Shown: one piece after another, positions 26,414-36,202 of the stretch
How the letters are laid out: every line of letters begins with the position of its first letter
Position numbering within the stretch: position 1 is the stretch's first letter
Source: UBA11574 sp963752565
GTDB taxonomy: Bacteria > Desulfobacterota > Desulfobacteria > Desulfobacterales > UBA11574
Direction: 5' to 3'
NCBI GenBank assembly: GCA_963752565.1
Contig: CAVVZC010000017.1
Span: 1 to 64,000, forward strand
Length of the DNA: 64,000 nt
Translations under genes and position numbers: made by a program
Notes under the pieces: generated by a model
What the model saw: only the letters and a program-made list of their open reading frames with translations
The model's database searches: none
Told to the model about the DNA's origin: nothing

Positions 26414-29400
26414 ATGATACCTGCAAGATCTCGTTTTTTTGTCTCGTCACTGATGTTCGTCTTGTTAATGATTTTTCAATCGATTAGCTCATGGGCTGAA
26501 GAACCGTGTGAGAACTGGATGGGTAAGATCGTATCCGTTCAGGGTAGTGTGGAGGCGCGAAGGGTGAGTGAAACTCACTGGGAGTCGGTTCATTTGAATG
26601 ACACGTATTGCATCGGCGACATGATTCGGGTTCAGAAACACAGCCGGGCAGCCCTTGTTCTGAGCAACGGAGCGACCCTTCGCCTCGATCAGGAGAGCAC
26701 GATTACCTTTTTGCGTGTGGAGGAAAAACAAACGCTATTGCTCAGACTTCTTAAGGGCGCTGCTCATTTCTTCAGCCGTATTCCCCATACCTTAAAATTG
26801 GCCACCCCTTTTGTTAACGGTGGGGTGGAGGGAACGGAATTCTTTGTAAGGGTTGACGAAAACAAGACATTCATATCGATATTTGAAGGGAAGGTATTGG
26901 CCTCCAATGCGGCAGGGAGTCTGGCGCTCACCAGTGGTCAGTCGGCGATCGCCGAGGCCGGGAAGGCCCCTGTGTCGCATGTTGTGGTGCGTCCACGGGA
27001 TGCTGTCCAGTGGGCATTGTACTATCCACCTGTCATTTATGGGAAGGCCCCGGTCGAAGAAGACACCAATGCCCCGCAATTTTTGATTTATCAGGCATCG
27101 ATGCTGCTTTCAGTGGGTCGCGTTGAAGAGGCAAAATCCAATATCGATCAGGCGTTAAAAAGGGACCCGAAGTATGGCGATGCCATTGCGCTTCAATCCA
27201 TCATTGCTGTTGTGCAGAATGAGAAAGATAAAGCCCTCGATCTTGCTCAGCAGGCCGTCGAGACAGATCCAAAGTCCGCTACGGCACGGATCGCTCTTTC
27301 CTATGCTCAGCAGGCAAATTTTGACCTTCAGGGAGCATTGAACAGCCTGAAAGAATCGGTGAAGCTGGCGCCTGAAAATGCGCTGGCGTGGGCGAGACTG
27401 GCAGAACTCTGGTCGTCATTCGGAGAGCTGGATAAAGCTCTCGATGCGGCTCAAAAGGCCGTGGCCTTGGATCCGAATCTTTCACAGAACACAGACTGTT
27501 TTGGGATTTGCTTACCTGACACAGGTTAAGACAAAAGAGTCCAAAAAAGCCTTTGAAAAGGCGATTGAACTGGATCAGGCGGATTCCCTTCCGAGACTTG
27601 GCCTGGGGCTGGCAAAGATTCGGGAGGGTGATTTGAAGGAGGGCGGAAGAGAGATCGAAATTGCCGCAAGTCTGGACCCCAACAATTCTCTTATCCGGAG
27701 CTATCTGGGCAAGGTGTACTACGAAGAAAAACGCACGAAGCTCGATGGGCGTGAGTATGCCGTTGCCAAGGAGCTGGATCCACAGGATCCCACACCCTGG
27801 TTCTACGATGCGATCCGAAAGCAGACCGAGAACCGGCCGGTGGAGGCCTTACAGGACCTTCAGACGGCAATCGAGTTCAACGACAATCGTGCGGTTTATC
27901 GTTCCAAGCTGCTGCTGGATTCGGATCTGGCTGCACGAAGCGCAAGCCTTGCCAGGATCTACAATGATCTTGGTTTTCAGCAGCTTGGTCTGGTAGAAGG
28001 CTGGAAGTCGGTCAACACCGATCCAGGAAATTTTTCCGCCCACAGGTTTTTGGCTGATTCTTATTCTGCTTTGCCCCGACATGAGATCGCCAGGGTTAGC
28101 GAACTCCTTCAGAGCCAACTCTTTCAACCGATCAACATTACGCCGATCCAGCCCCAGTCTGGCCGAAAGCAACTTTTCTGAAAATATTGGAGGTGCCGGA
28201 CCGTAGCCCTATCCTTTAACGAGTTTAACCCGATTTTTCAGCGGAACCAAGTGTCCCTGCAAGCAAGCGGGGTTGTCGGTGGAAATAGTACTCAGGGCAA
28301 TGACCTCGTTTTTTCCGGAGTGTATGGAAGGACATCTTTCAGCATCGGCCAGTTTCATGGTGAAACCGACGGATTTCGAGAAAACAATGATCAGAAACAG
28401 AACATTTACAACGTGTTCGCCCAGGCGAGCCTGTCACACAAGACCAGCTTCCAGGTGGAATATCGAAATACAGACAAAGAAACAGGTGATCTCACGCGTC
28501 TTTTTGACCCGGACAATTTTTGGACCAATCTGAGAAAGACAGAAGATACCGAGATCTTCCGACTTGGCTTCCGTCAGCCGTTTTTCGCGACATTCCGATT
28601 TCATTGCATCCATTATATACCAGGATGCCACTTTTGACGACCAAAGCATGTATTCCCGTTGCGCCACCTGTCGAAGTTTCGTTGCAGTGGGAAACAAAAA
28701 TAGACGGCTGTACTGCTGAGGCTCAATATCAGTTCCGCCATGATCGATTTAGCATCATTGTGGGCGCCGGATACTTCGACGCGGACCGAGAAGATATATG
28801 GCAGATATTCGATTATTCCAGGCCTTCCGCCAATGCCGTCCCGTACTCCTTCCGATCAAACCGATATCCAGCACGCAATTTTTATGTGTACTCCCAACTC
28901 AAATACCCGGAAAAGTTCATCTGGACCCTTGGAGGAAGTGCGGATTTATTCGACGGAGGACTTTATGATTTGGACACTGACCAGTTTAACCCAAAATTCG
29001 GGCTGACCTGGAATCCTTTTCAGAATACCACATTACGAGCTGCTGGCTTCAGAGTTTTTAAAAGGACGTTGATATCAAACCAGACCATCGAGCCCACACA
29101 GGTGGCCGGCTTCAATCAGTTCTTTGATGACTCAAATGGGACGGAATCCTGGCGATACGGAATCGCTGTTGATCAAAAATTCACCTCAGCCCTATACGGC
29201 GGTATAGAAATATCACAGCGCGATCTTGAAGTTCCCTATCTATACTCAGCAGGCACAACCTCGGAGATCCGGGAGGCGGATTTGGAGCAAAGGCTGGGTC
29301 GAGTCTATTTTTACTGGACCCCACACCGTTGGCTATCTTTAAGCGCAGAGTATCAATACGAACGATCTGAGAGGAATATTGAGCTAATAGGTGTTGAACA

Positions 29401-29725
29401 ATTTACCAATCTCAAGACCCATAAACTGCCTTTTGGGATCAACTTTTACCATCCATCTGGATTGTCTGCGGGGGTTAAGGCATCTTATTTGGATCAATCC
29501 GGTGTATTTGTAGATCCGAGTACGAAAAACTCCACAGAAGATAGTGATCAGTTCTGGGTGGTTGATGCATCCCTAAGTTATCGCCTGCCTAGTCGTTATG
29601 GTATTTTAAGCGTTGAGGGCAAAAACCTGTTTGATGAAACGTTCAAATTTCTGGATACGGATCCCGCTAAACCGTCAGTCTATCCAGAGCGTTTGATTTT
29701 GGTTCGGTTCACATTGTCGTTCTAA
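26414..29725 (+). pseudogene. FecR-TPR-outer-membrane beta-barrel fusion, multiply frameshifted
   Basis: A signal peptide (cut near SSWA-EE) leads into a FecR domain (QGSVEARR, GDMIRVQKHSRAALVLSNG, VNGGVEGTEFFV), a series of TPRs and a TonB-receptor-like barrel (LQASGVVGGN, FSIGQFHGETDGFRENND, ending PERLILVRFTLSF). The reading frame changes at ~27490, ~28157 and ~28212, and at least twice between ~28575 and ~28680. Homology continues across each break, so a single ~1100-residue protein is now broken. Neighbouring genes are intact, arguing for true decay rather than poor sequence. It probably worked with the CHASE2 cyclase as a cell-envelope sensor or assembly. Confidence 0.8.
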
Positions 29726-29879
29726 TTTATGTTACACGACTTATCAAAACTTTTTAAAGGAGAGGGGGTTGATAGGGGAATAGGGATCAGAAGATGGTAA
29801 AATCGTTTCAGTTATTACTGGAAAGGTAAGCCGAATTAAGCAGAAATTTGATGTAAACCCATTAGAAAAGAGGAGAAGT

Positions 29880-30206
29880 ATGATGAAAAAAGTAGCTTTA
29901 ATACTCGCTATAGCATTAGTTTTTATTTTTGGTGGAACAACCGTCTTAAAGCATAAGATCTGGGCAAAGGGGGAGAAGGGAAAGAAAATAGTATTATGGA
30001 TACCTATTAACATAGATGGCAAGGCTGACTTAGATATGATAAAAAAAGGTGATTTTGATTTTAAAGAAGATGGGAAGTCCGATCCACCTATCCCTGTAAA
30101 AGATTGGAAACTAATTCATAATATCACAAATATTACAGCGATATTGCACGAGAACAACCCGTTCTGTTTTACGGTTTGGTCAGAGGGGGCATGGATTACA
30201 AGGTGA
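29880..30206 (+). CDS. small exported protein of unknown function
   Basis: 108 residues starting with a signal peptide or anchor (KKVALILAIALVFIFGGTTVL), then GKKIVLWIPINIDGKADLD and FTVWSEGAWITR. GAGGAGAAG precedes the ATG pair. No family recognised. The C-terminus ends abruptly, so it may be a shortened version of a longer periplasmic protein. Confidence 0.5.
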   Translation: MMKKVALILAIALVFIFGGTTVLKHKIWAKGEKGKKIVLWIPINIDGKADLDMIKKGDFDFKEDGKSDPPIPVKDWKLIHNITNITAILHENNPFCFTVWSEGAWITR

Positions 30207-30358
30207 ATATAATAATGAGGATAGGATATCCTCTTAAGTAGGTTAAGGTGGAAAAAAGGTGATTGTGAAATATTGACATTAAGCCCTGAAGCATAAATGT
30301 TTAGCAATTTCCCACTTACCTGTCTTTTAATTTATGCGAATATCTGTGAAATCTTCAT

Positions 30359-30406
30359 GGGTCATCTCTCTGTTTAACTTTTTTAGGATTGAACGGAGAG
30401 GTGACC
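30359..30406. terminator. long hairpin
   Basis: GGGTCATCTCTCTGTT pairs over 16 positions (two G-U wobbles) with AACGGAGAGGTGACCC around a 16-nt AT-rich loop. It lies ~150 bp after the small exported gene and before the HTH remnant. A modest T-run (CATTTTTAAC) follows on the plus strand. Confidence 0.45.
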
Positions 30407-30507
30407 CCAACATTTTTAACTTTAAAATATAAAAAACAAAGCTGGCAAAAAATTTTGTGTTGTCCCTCTTTCCAAGGAGTGTTAAATGCGGATTGTCGGA
30501 AAGGGCC

Positions 30508-30678
30508 CTAATTTTTATGAATGCCGAGTTTCTTCATTCTCGAGTTAAAGGTTGAGCGATTCATTTTGGCATCACCGGTGGCACGGGTGATGTTCCATTT
30601 GTTTTTGTTCAGAAGGTATAGAATATAATTTCTTTCAAGTGCTTCCCATGAATAACCTGGAAATGAAAAATCTACTAT
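30508..30678 (-). pseudogene. Fis-type HTH C-terminus of a sigma-54 regulator, remnant
   Basis: The minus strand reads SFPGYSWEALERNYILYLLN, then KWNITRATGDAKMNRSTFN and SRMKKLGIHKN before a stop. This is the end of an NtrC-type activator: the last helix of the AAA domain and the Fis helix-turn-helix. An in-frame TAA lies upstream and the receiver and AAA+ parts are absent. Only DNA recognition residues survive, without a start codon. Confidence 0.65.
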
Positions 30679-30749
30679 TTAAGAAAGAATATTAGCTGAA
30701 AACATTGGTTCTTATAAAGAGAAAATGTTTTGTTTTCTTACCGTTATTG

Positions 30750-30800
30750 AAATGGTTATTGGGGAAAAATGTGTTGCATGCGACAGGAAAGTGCCGTGTT
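30750..30800 (+). repeat. 51-bp direct repeat, copy 1
   Basis: 42 of 51 bases match the stretch at 31742-31792 in the same orientation, with conserved ends AAAT and TGCCGTGTT. The pair brackets the DUF6982 gene and the palindromic element behind it. Confidence 0.45.
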
Positions 30801-30811
30801 GAAATTTGGTA

Positions 30812-31198
30812 TTACGGGAATTTAATACTGCTCGTGGCTGATCTTACCACAAAAATGCGCTCATTGTTGCTGCTCAAATCAGCAGGTGTTATGAAAAAAC
30901 CGTGGCGGTCTGGTGAATAACCCAGGGCATAACCGGTAATGGACTCACCATCTGTAAATTCCACTTCGATCTTGCGTCCTGCACCATGGATCGTATCTTC
31001 ATATTTCTTTTGATAATCTTTATTACCTTCGAAACCCTTTACGAAAAATACCGCCTTTAAAGTTTCGACATCAATTTCCTCAATCTGACCGTCCAGACGA
31101 TTGAGGTGAAAGCGGACCTTGTTCGGGAAAAAGTCACTGGTATTGCCTTTCATTATCATACCGTCTTTAAATCTTACGATGGCCTTATTGGTTTGCAT
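30812..31198 (-). CDS. DUF6982-family protein
   Basis: 128 residues: AIVRFKDGMIMKGNTSDFFPN, RFHLNRLDG, ETLKAVFFVKGFEGNKDY, EVEFTDGESITGYALGYSP, then GFFITPADLSSNNERIFVV. These are two related small beta-barrel halves, typical of a family common in Deltaproteobacteria whose role is not established. Two DG-x-x-x-x-G turns are visible. GGAGG is placed 6 nt before the ATG. The gene is intact in an otherwise decayed zone. Confidence 0.7.
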   Translation of the reverse strand: MQTNKAIVRFKDGMIMKGNTSDFFPNKVRFHLNRLDGQIEEIDVETLKAVFFVKGFEGNKDYQKKYEDTIHGAGRKIEVEFTDGESITGYALGYSPDRHGFFITPADLSSNNERIFVVRSATSSIKFP

Positions 31199-31321
31199 AA
31201 ATCCTCCATTTTTGAGGTGCGATGGTTCTATTTAAAGACTGAAGCTGAATTCATTAATTAATCCATCAAACCTTCAGTTAAGCTGAAGGTCCCAGCTTTG
31301 CTATGCAGGTGTGTGAGTTTA

Positions 31322-31544
31322 TATTCACCGCCCATTCGCTTCGCTCATTAGAGCCGCAGAGAACGCTGAGATTTTTCATTTTATCGTTTTCCGTTGAGAG
31401 GACGGAAAACAATAAGAAACAGGCCCTGCGGGCATTAAGAGTCCAAAAATATCGCTTAGCGATTGATTATTTTCTTTTGCCGTCCTCTCAACGGCAAAAG
31501 AAAAGTATCTCTTCTTTGCGCTCTCTGCGGCTCCGCGGTGAATA
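31322..31544. repeat. inverted-repeat element with two internal perfect hairpins
   Basis: The ends are mirror images: TATTCACCGC plus GAGCCGCAGAGAACGC on the left, and GCGCTCTCTGCGGCTC plus GCGGTGAATA on the right, the left arm being split by an 18-bp insert. Inside lie GTTTTCCGT/ACGGAAAAC (31386-31410) and a perfect 14-bp stem TTTTCTTTTGCCGT/ACGGCAAAAGAAAA (31470-31504). The accgcagag-type end is a widely dispersed bacterial repeat. Nothing in it is a credible gene. Confidence 0.7.
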
Positions 31545-31741
31545 ATTTTTTAAAGTCCCTTTTAGGGTCATCATGATGCCCCCCTTTTAGGGGTGGTTAT
31601 TGATTGCAAAATTTGTATCTCCATTTCAATATATTGCAAAACTAGTGCCATAATTGCTTAACGGGGCATATATTCAGTAGATACAAAATATTATCAATAA
31701 GTTAGATTGTTTTTTCAGAACTTCCTATATTGATTCCATAT

Positions 31742-31792
31742 AAATAGTTATTGTGGCAAAATGTTTTGGATACGACAAAAAAATGCCGTGTT
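31742..31792 (+). repeat. 51-bp direct repeat, copy 2
   Basis: Partner of the copy at 30750-30800. It runs into the first codons of the dehydrogenase remnant, so the pair may mark a past duplication or insertion boundary. Confidence 0.45.
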
Positions 31793-32039
31793 TGCATGCC
31801 CTGTCTACCAGAACTACGGCAGACAAATCCTTGACAAGACCTACACGGAACCGTTATTCAAACTTCAACCGGGTCTGAAAGAGTTCCGGTTGATCGCCGA
31901 AACTGCTACCGAAAGCAATACGCCAATGCGTTTTTCACGCGTTTTGCAGGATCGATTTTCCGCAGCTGTGGCCCATGGCCTATCCCACGACGATTGGACC
32001 GGGATCGCTGCCGAAGTGGAAGCAGAGGTAGGGTTATAA
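31761..32039 (+). pseudogene. NAD(P)-dependent 3-hydroxyisobutyrate dehydrogenase-like, C-terminal remnant
   Basis: From about residue 18 the reading is the end of a beta-hydroxyacid dehydrogenase: GRQILDKTYTEPLFKLQPGL, KEFRLIAETATES, TPMRFSRVLQDRFSAAVAHG, then DWTGIAAEVEAEVGL. The Rossmann domain and catalytic lysine region (about 200 residues) are missing. The upstream codons come from repeat DNA. It cannot be active. Confidence 0.7.
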
Positions 32040-32092
32040 ATATAAGATATAACATATTATTTAAGTGAAAAGTAAAGTAAAGGTTTAACATC

Positions 32093-32524
32093 GTGGCGCG
32101 CATCAAATTAGCCCCTTTAGATCACTACCAACGTGTTTACGAAACTGCTGTTGAAGTCACGGATTTAAATTATGGCAATCATCTGGGGAATGATGCCTTG
32201 GTCGGGATCATACACAGGGCTCGCGTTCATTTTTTACACTGGCTTGGCGCAAGCGAAAATAATCTTGGAGATGGAAAGACCGGGATTTTACTGGCTGACC
32301 TTATCGTTAACTACAAAGGAGAGAGTTTTCTCTTTGACATGTTGGGTGTTGAAAGCAGCATTGGTGAGGTGCGTTCAAAAGGGTTTCGCATGTTTCACAG
32401 AATTACAGCCGCACAGGGCCGACTCATCGCCTTGGCCGAAACCGGTATCGTCGCTTTTAATTACCACAAAAGGAAAGTGGTCCGAATTCCCGAGTCATTT
32501 GTCTCTAAAATATCGGAATTATGA
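32093..32524 (+). CDS. acyl-CoA thioesterase, 4-hydroxybenzoyl-CoA thioesterase (YbgC/FadM) type
   Basis: A 143-residue single hotdog domain: VTDLNYGNHLGNDALVGIIHRAR holds the position of the catalytic Asp/Asn (N-Y-G-N-H-L here), followed by ADLIVNYKGES and ALAETGIVAFNYHKRK. It hydrolyses acyl- or aryl-CoA in the cytosol. The start is GTG with poor ribosome-site context. It stands alone between a gene remnant and repeat DNA. Confidence 0.75.
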   Translation: MARIKLAPLDHYQRVYETAVEVTDLNYGNHLGNDALVGIIHRARVHFLHWLGASENNLGDGKTGILLADLIVNYKGESFLFDMLGVESSIGEVRSKGFRMFHRITAAQGRLIALAETGIVAFNYHKRKVVRIPESFVSKISEL

Positions 32525-32559
32525 ACAATGGAGTTTTTAGAGGTGCATCGGCTGCGTTA

Positions 32560-32690
32560 TTAAAAGCTCGCGATCCCGCCTTGGCGGGATGGTTTCGCCC
32601 TTAAGTGCCCCCGCACCGCAAGCGGTATCTGAGACAAGCGGGATTTCGATACGCTCAACTTGCATATGAAAGCCTCCAACTCTTGCAAAA
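32560..32690 (-). repeat. dispersed palindrome-bearing repeat, copy 1
   Basis: Contains GATCCCGCCttGGCGGGATgg. Read on the minus strand it shares the ordered blocks TGCAAGTTGAGC, GAAATCCCGCTTG, GCGGGGGC and TCCCGCCA-AGGCGGGAT with 60020-60130. It lies in the leader of the next gene. Confidence 0.5.
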
Positions 32691-32717
32691 TTCAGGTAGA
32701 ACGATTTTATTTAAGCA

Positions 32718-32748
32718 TTGACTTTGGTACAGGTTGTCTTAGTATATT
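32718..32748 (+). promoter_or_regulatory. possible sigma-70 promoter
   Basis: TTGACT, a 19-nt spacer (two longer than ideal) and TATATT, ending 50 nt before the phosphatase-family gene. Confidence 0.3.
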
Positions 32749-32798
32749 TACGTAAAAGACATTTCGATCGACCCTAAGGGTCATTGAATAAGGAGAGT

Positions 32799-33545
32799 AT
32801 GCGATTTCTTTTGTACAATATACGTTACGCGGCAGGGATTGGACGGAAATTTCACCTTCCAGTGCCTTACTGCGGCTATTTAAAGCACACCAACGGCAAT
32901 CTAAAAAAAATAGTGGATTTCATCAAATCGCTGAATCCGGATATTCTCGGATTGATCGAGGTGGATGCCGGGTCATTCCGTTCGGAAAAAAGCAACCAGG
33001 CAGAATCCATCGCCCAGGAATTGCAGCACTTTCATGTCTATCAATCAAAATATTCCATTGATTCAGTGGCACAAAAAGTACCGTTGTTGAACAAACAGGG
33101 GAATGCCGTTCTGACCAACCGGGAAATTGTGTCCCAAAACTTTCATTATTTTAGCAATGGCGTCAAGCGTCTTGTTATTGAACTCGAGTTGGAAGACTTT
33201 TCGATTTTACTTGTGCATCTTTCTATAAAATATCGCCACCGGCAGTACCAGTTGCAGGATCTTCATCGCATCGTTAAAAACATAAAAAAGCCGGTTATTG
33301 TTGCCGGAGATTTCAACGTTTTGTGGGGTGATCGTGAACTTCAATTATTCCTTGCCGCCACAGACCTACATAGTGCCAACAGCAACGGGCAACCCTCTCA
33401 CCCCAGCCGGTCTCCGCGAAGACAGCTCGACTATATTTTTCATAGCCCGGAAATTCAAGTGACCCGTTTTCAGATACCGCAGGTTAAATTCTCTGACCAT
33501 GCACCACTGGTATGTGATTTTGAAGTTGTCAAAGCACCCAATTGA
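32799..33545 (+). CDS. endonuclease/exonuclease/phosphatase family protein
   Basis: 248 residues with the family order: FLLYNIRYA (N-x-x-x), DILGLIEVDAG (metal Glu), VHLSIKYRHRQ, VIVAGDFNVLWG (D-x-N), QLDYIFHS and SDHAPLVCDFE (catalytic D-H). It is a Mg-dependent phosphodiesterase acting on nucleic acid, a phospholipid or an inositol phosphate; which is not visible. It has no signal peptide. The ATG at 32799 follows AAGGAGAGT. Confidence 0.8.
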   Translation: MRFLLYNIRYAAGIGRKFHLPVPYCGYLKHTNGNLKKIVDFIKSLNPDILGLIEVDAGSFRSEKSNQAESIAQELQHFHVYQSKYSIDSVAQKVPLLNKQGNAVLTNREIVSQNFHYFSNGVKRLVIELELEDFSILLVHLSIKYRHRQYQLQDLHRIVKNIKKPVIVAGDFNVLWGDRELQLFLAATDLHSANSNGQPSHPSRSPRRQLDYIFHSPEIQVTRFQIPQVKFSDHAPLVCDFEVVKAPN

Positions 33546-33612
33546 AAGATTGGTTCGTAATATCAACAGGGTATAATTATTTCAGCACAATTCAATCTGT
33601 GACTTGAAAACA

Positions 33613-33658
33613 GGGGGAAATCTCGTAATTAGAAATAGTTACGAGAATTCCCCTTTTT
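33613..33658 (+). terminator. intrinsic terminator
   Basis: GGGG-AA-TCTCGTAA pairs with TTACGAGA-TT-CCCC (one bulge) and ends in TTTTT, 70 nt after the phosphatase-family stop codon. Confidence 0.75.
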
Positions 33659-33791
33659 GCGTTTTAAAGACAATGAAAATAATTTAAAAAAACCCAACAT
33701 TTGAAGCCTGTTATAATTTAACACTCATGTTATTGAAAAAAATAAATTGAAAAGCCGATGATTATTAATAGTGGATTGAAGTAGTGATTCA

Positions 33792-33918
33792 TTCGGCTGT
33801 AAGTAACAACCCAAAAGCCCCGGCTGGAACTTGTGGGCTAAGTCACGAAAGAAAACAAATCTCGTTACGGGAGGGATGAAACAGAGTGTCGGCCTACGGG
33901 TCGTAGGAGCCAGCCGAA
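33792..33918 (+). ncRNA. candidate structured RNA with competing stems
   Basis: CAGCCGAA (33911-33918) can pair with TTCGGCTG (33792-33799), while the overlapping CCAGCC can instead close with GGCTGG (33822-33827). Inside the second stem lie short hairpins GTGggctaagtCAC, CTCgttacgGGAG and CTACGggtCGTAG. The region is non-coding. It matches no riboswitch consensus I know; a degraded group II intron 5' domain is one alternative. No gene follows closely on this strand. Confidence 0.35.
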
Positions 33919-34163
33919 AATGGTATTGCTTATGATATCACAACTTCTAAACCGGCTTTTGGGATTGCAAAAGCAGTAATATGCAATTGGGATTCGTTAC
34001 AGGTTCGTTGGATAGCACAGGTTTCACAGCAAATATCATCACTACAACATCTTGAATGTCCATATGAATAAGAAAGCGTGAGATTTTGTCATCAATCCAC
34101 GTTTTCCATTAGATAAGCTTGAGTCAATATAGATAACCAGACAATAATTCTTCTCAGCTATTC

Positions 34164-35378
34164 TTAACCATGCTCTTCCAGGCCCATAATAATAGACTCA
34201 ACCCGCCGGTTTTGCTGTTTGCCCTCTTCAGTGCTGTTGCTGTCGACCGGATCTTTTTTGCCATACCACTGGGTGATGATTCTCCCGATTCTTACACCAG
34301 AGTATTTTGTCAGGTAGTCTTGAACCCTTCTGGCCCTGCGTTCTGAAAGCCACAGGTTATATTCATCCGATCCGGTATCGTCGGTATAGCCCGAAAGAAC
34401 AACATGCGTTTTAGGATGCTCTTGCAGAAAATTTCCCAGTTTATTCAGTTCATCTTTATTCAGTTCATCATGGAATGCAGGAGTTAGATATGAACTGTTA
34501 TTATCAAACAGCAACACCGCAGCGTAAGTCCAGCATCCCCCGGCATCAACCGTGGTTCCCAAAGGCGTATTGGGGCATTGATCCAGATTATCCAGCACGC
34601 CGTCCTTATCACTGTCCATCGGTTTTGGTGCCGCTGCCATGGGGGCGGGCTTTGGAGCAAGCTTGGCTAAAAATAACCCTTCAACAAAACCAGACATGTT
34701 CGCCGAAGAAGCAAGCTGATCGGTAGTGGTTGAATTTCCACAACTACCGGCTTTGGCTATCTGTTCCAGAGTAATTTTCCCGGCAGGATTATCCCCTACC
34801 AATACCGTATCGATACAAAGCCGGTCACCGAACTGGCTTTTCAAGGCGACTGCAGCCGTTATCGGGGTTTGGTCCATCTTTTCCCCATCGCTGACGAGAA
34901 TGACCGAGATAGGACCTTGGGCCGACTTCAAGTCTTCACCGGCTGCGGCGATGGCTTTGGCCAGTGGAAGAGAACTATCTCCGCCGGGCCCCTTTGTAAC
35001 GTTTAGGGCTGATTCAAACGCTGAAGTTGAATACTTAGTTGGCCCGTAAACAAGCATGGCCGACTTGTCAGGCAGATGGGCATCATGACCAAACGTTATG
35101 AGAGCACCATTGTAATTCAATTCAGGAAGTGTCTTATTCATAGCGGTTAAGAGCTCTTTGGCAATCTCGGCCTTTTCCTTCTGCCCGTATTTATCCGCCA
35201 TTGAAGAAGATGTGTCCAGGATCACCACAAAATTGTCAACCTTAGGCAAATACTGATTGGCATCGAATTGATAAGGTTCGAAAGAGGGTGCGGTGTTCAT
35301 AACTTTCTCGCCGCCACAACCGATTACCATTGTGCTGATCATTAAAATAAAAAACGGTGTCAAATAATACTTTTTCAT
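34164..35378 (-). CDS. lipoprotein with VWA domain, TSP3-like calcium repeat and OmpA domain
   Basis: The signal ends in MVIGC with lipidated C21. Residues ~45-220 form a von Willebrand A domain with MIDAS motif VILDTSSSM. A DSDKDGVLDNLDQCPNTP calcium-binding repeat at ~255 leads into an OmpA-like peptidoglycan-binding domain (LSGYTDDTGSDEYNLWLSER, then QNRRVE). It is anchored in the outer membrane and grips the cell wall while the VWA domain binds a metal-dependent partner. GAAGGAC lies before the ATG. It is monocistronic. Confidence 0.87.
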   Translation of the reverse strand: MKKYYLTPFFILMISTMVIGCGGEKVMNTAPSFEPYQFDANQYLPKVDNFVVILDTSSSMADKYGQKEKAEIAKELLTAMNKTLPELNYNGALITFGHDAHLPDKSAMLVYGPTKYSTSAFESALNVTKGPGGDSSLPLAKAIAAAGEDLKSAQGPISVILVSDGEKMDQTPITAAVALKSQFGDRLCIDTVLVGDNPAGKITLEQIAKAGSCGNSTTTDQLASSANMSGFVEGLFLAKLAPKPAPMAAAPKPMDSDKDGVLDNLDQCPNTPLGTTVDAGGCWTYAAVLLFDNNSSYLTPAFHDELNKDELNKLGNFLQEHPKTHVVLSGYTDDTGSDEYNLWLSERRARRVQDYLTKYSGVRIGRIITQWYGKKDPVDSNSTEEGKQQNRRVESIIMGLEEHG

Positions 35379-36159
35379 GTCCTTCTCCTTATTTTTTTGG
35401 CTTAATTTTTTAAATCTTCCCTCAAATATTTACTTTTACAACTAATAATTTATCGTCGACCAAGATTGTAAGAACTTCCAGGATTCTAAAGATTTCAAGG
35501 CTTCCATCTACCACCAGGTCAAGGTCATTACTAAAATTAAAGTGCAAAGCAAAAGCCATGGAACAAAAATCTACGTTTTAAAGTTGTATGAACCATTTGT
35601 GTTTAACATTTTTTACCTCTGATTAATTTAAAATATCCTGGAAGGTGGCGACCCTTTCAGTATTACGAAATCATAAGCTGCTTGTCGCTTGAACTAGGTC
35701 TCCAGCGAGGAAGGGGATACAGCAATGAAGCTTTATGTAAAAAAAATTGTTATGATACGAAGCAAAGAAGTTGTGCAATAGGTATGCCAAACATAGCAGA
35801 CTCCTTATCTATTTAATATTAATCGTATTATCGTTTATATCCGAATGAATATATGAGGCTTGTGAAGGGAAATGCATACAGGTTTTTAATAGAAAAATTT
35901 AAGGACTACACCTAACTATCAATAATCATAATATTTATATGTGGAGGAATTTAGATACACTGGGGATAGAGCTTGATGGTCGATCAGACATTGTCTGATA
36001 TTTTAAGGAGTTACACGCTTAAGAGTGATTGTTTCGTCGTAAGAAAAAAATAAATTTAATAGGCATTGTAATATCTGTAAAGACTTTAGGTTTGAAATTC
36101 CTGCGATACATAGATATCGGTATCCGACGGTCGAAATAATATTTATCTAAAAATAAAAA
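35379..36159. other. 780-bp intergenic region
   Basis: AT-rich leader of the VWA lipoprotein gene and beyond. Apart from one tiny receiver-like fragment (listed) and a short palindrome ATCAGACAttgTCTGAT, I see no gene, terminator or clear promoter. Confidence 0.5.
35976..36053 (+). pseudogene. possible response-regulator fragment
   Basis: 25 codons, MVDQTLSDILRSYTLKSDCF then VVRKK. They resemble the D-I-L-x-S-Y-x-L-x-x-N-C-Y-x-x-K-P segment around the conserved lysine of Rcp1-type receivers. Too short to be sure. Confidence 0.22.
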
Positions 36160-36183
36160 GGCAGAGCCGCTTCTGACTCTGCC
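36160..36183 (-). terminator. intrinsic terminator
   Basis: On the minus strand GGCAGAG pairs with CTCTGCC around a 10-nt loop and is followed by TTTTTATTTTT. It closes the PEP-CTERM transcription unit. Confidence 0.75.
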
Positions 36184-36202
36184 AGTTTAAATGTTTTTTA
36201 AA

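Noticed and set aside
31303..31545. 80-codon frame across the inverted-repeat element
   Set aside because: Its Leu/Arg/Ser-rich pattern (SLRSLRLRG) is what the accgcagag-type repeat gives when translated; it has no ribosome site and spans both palindrome arms.
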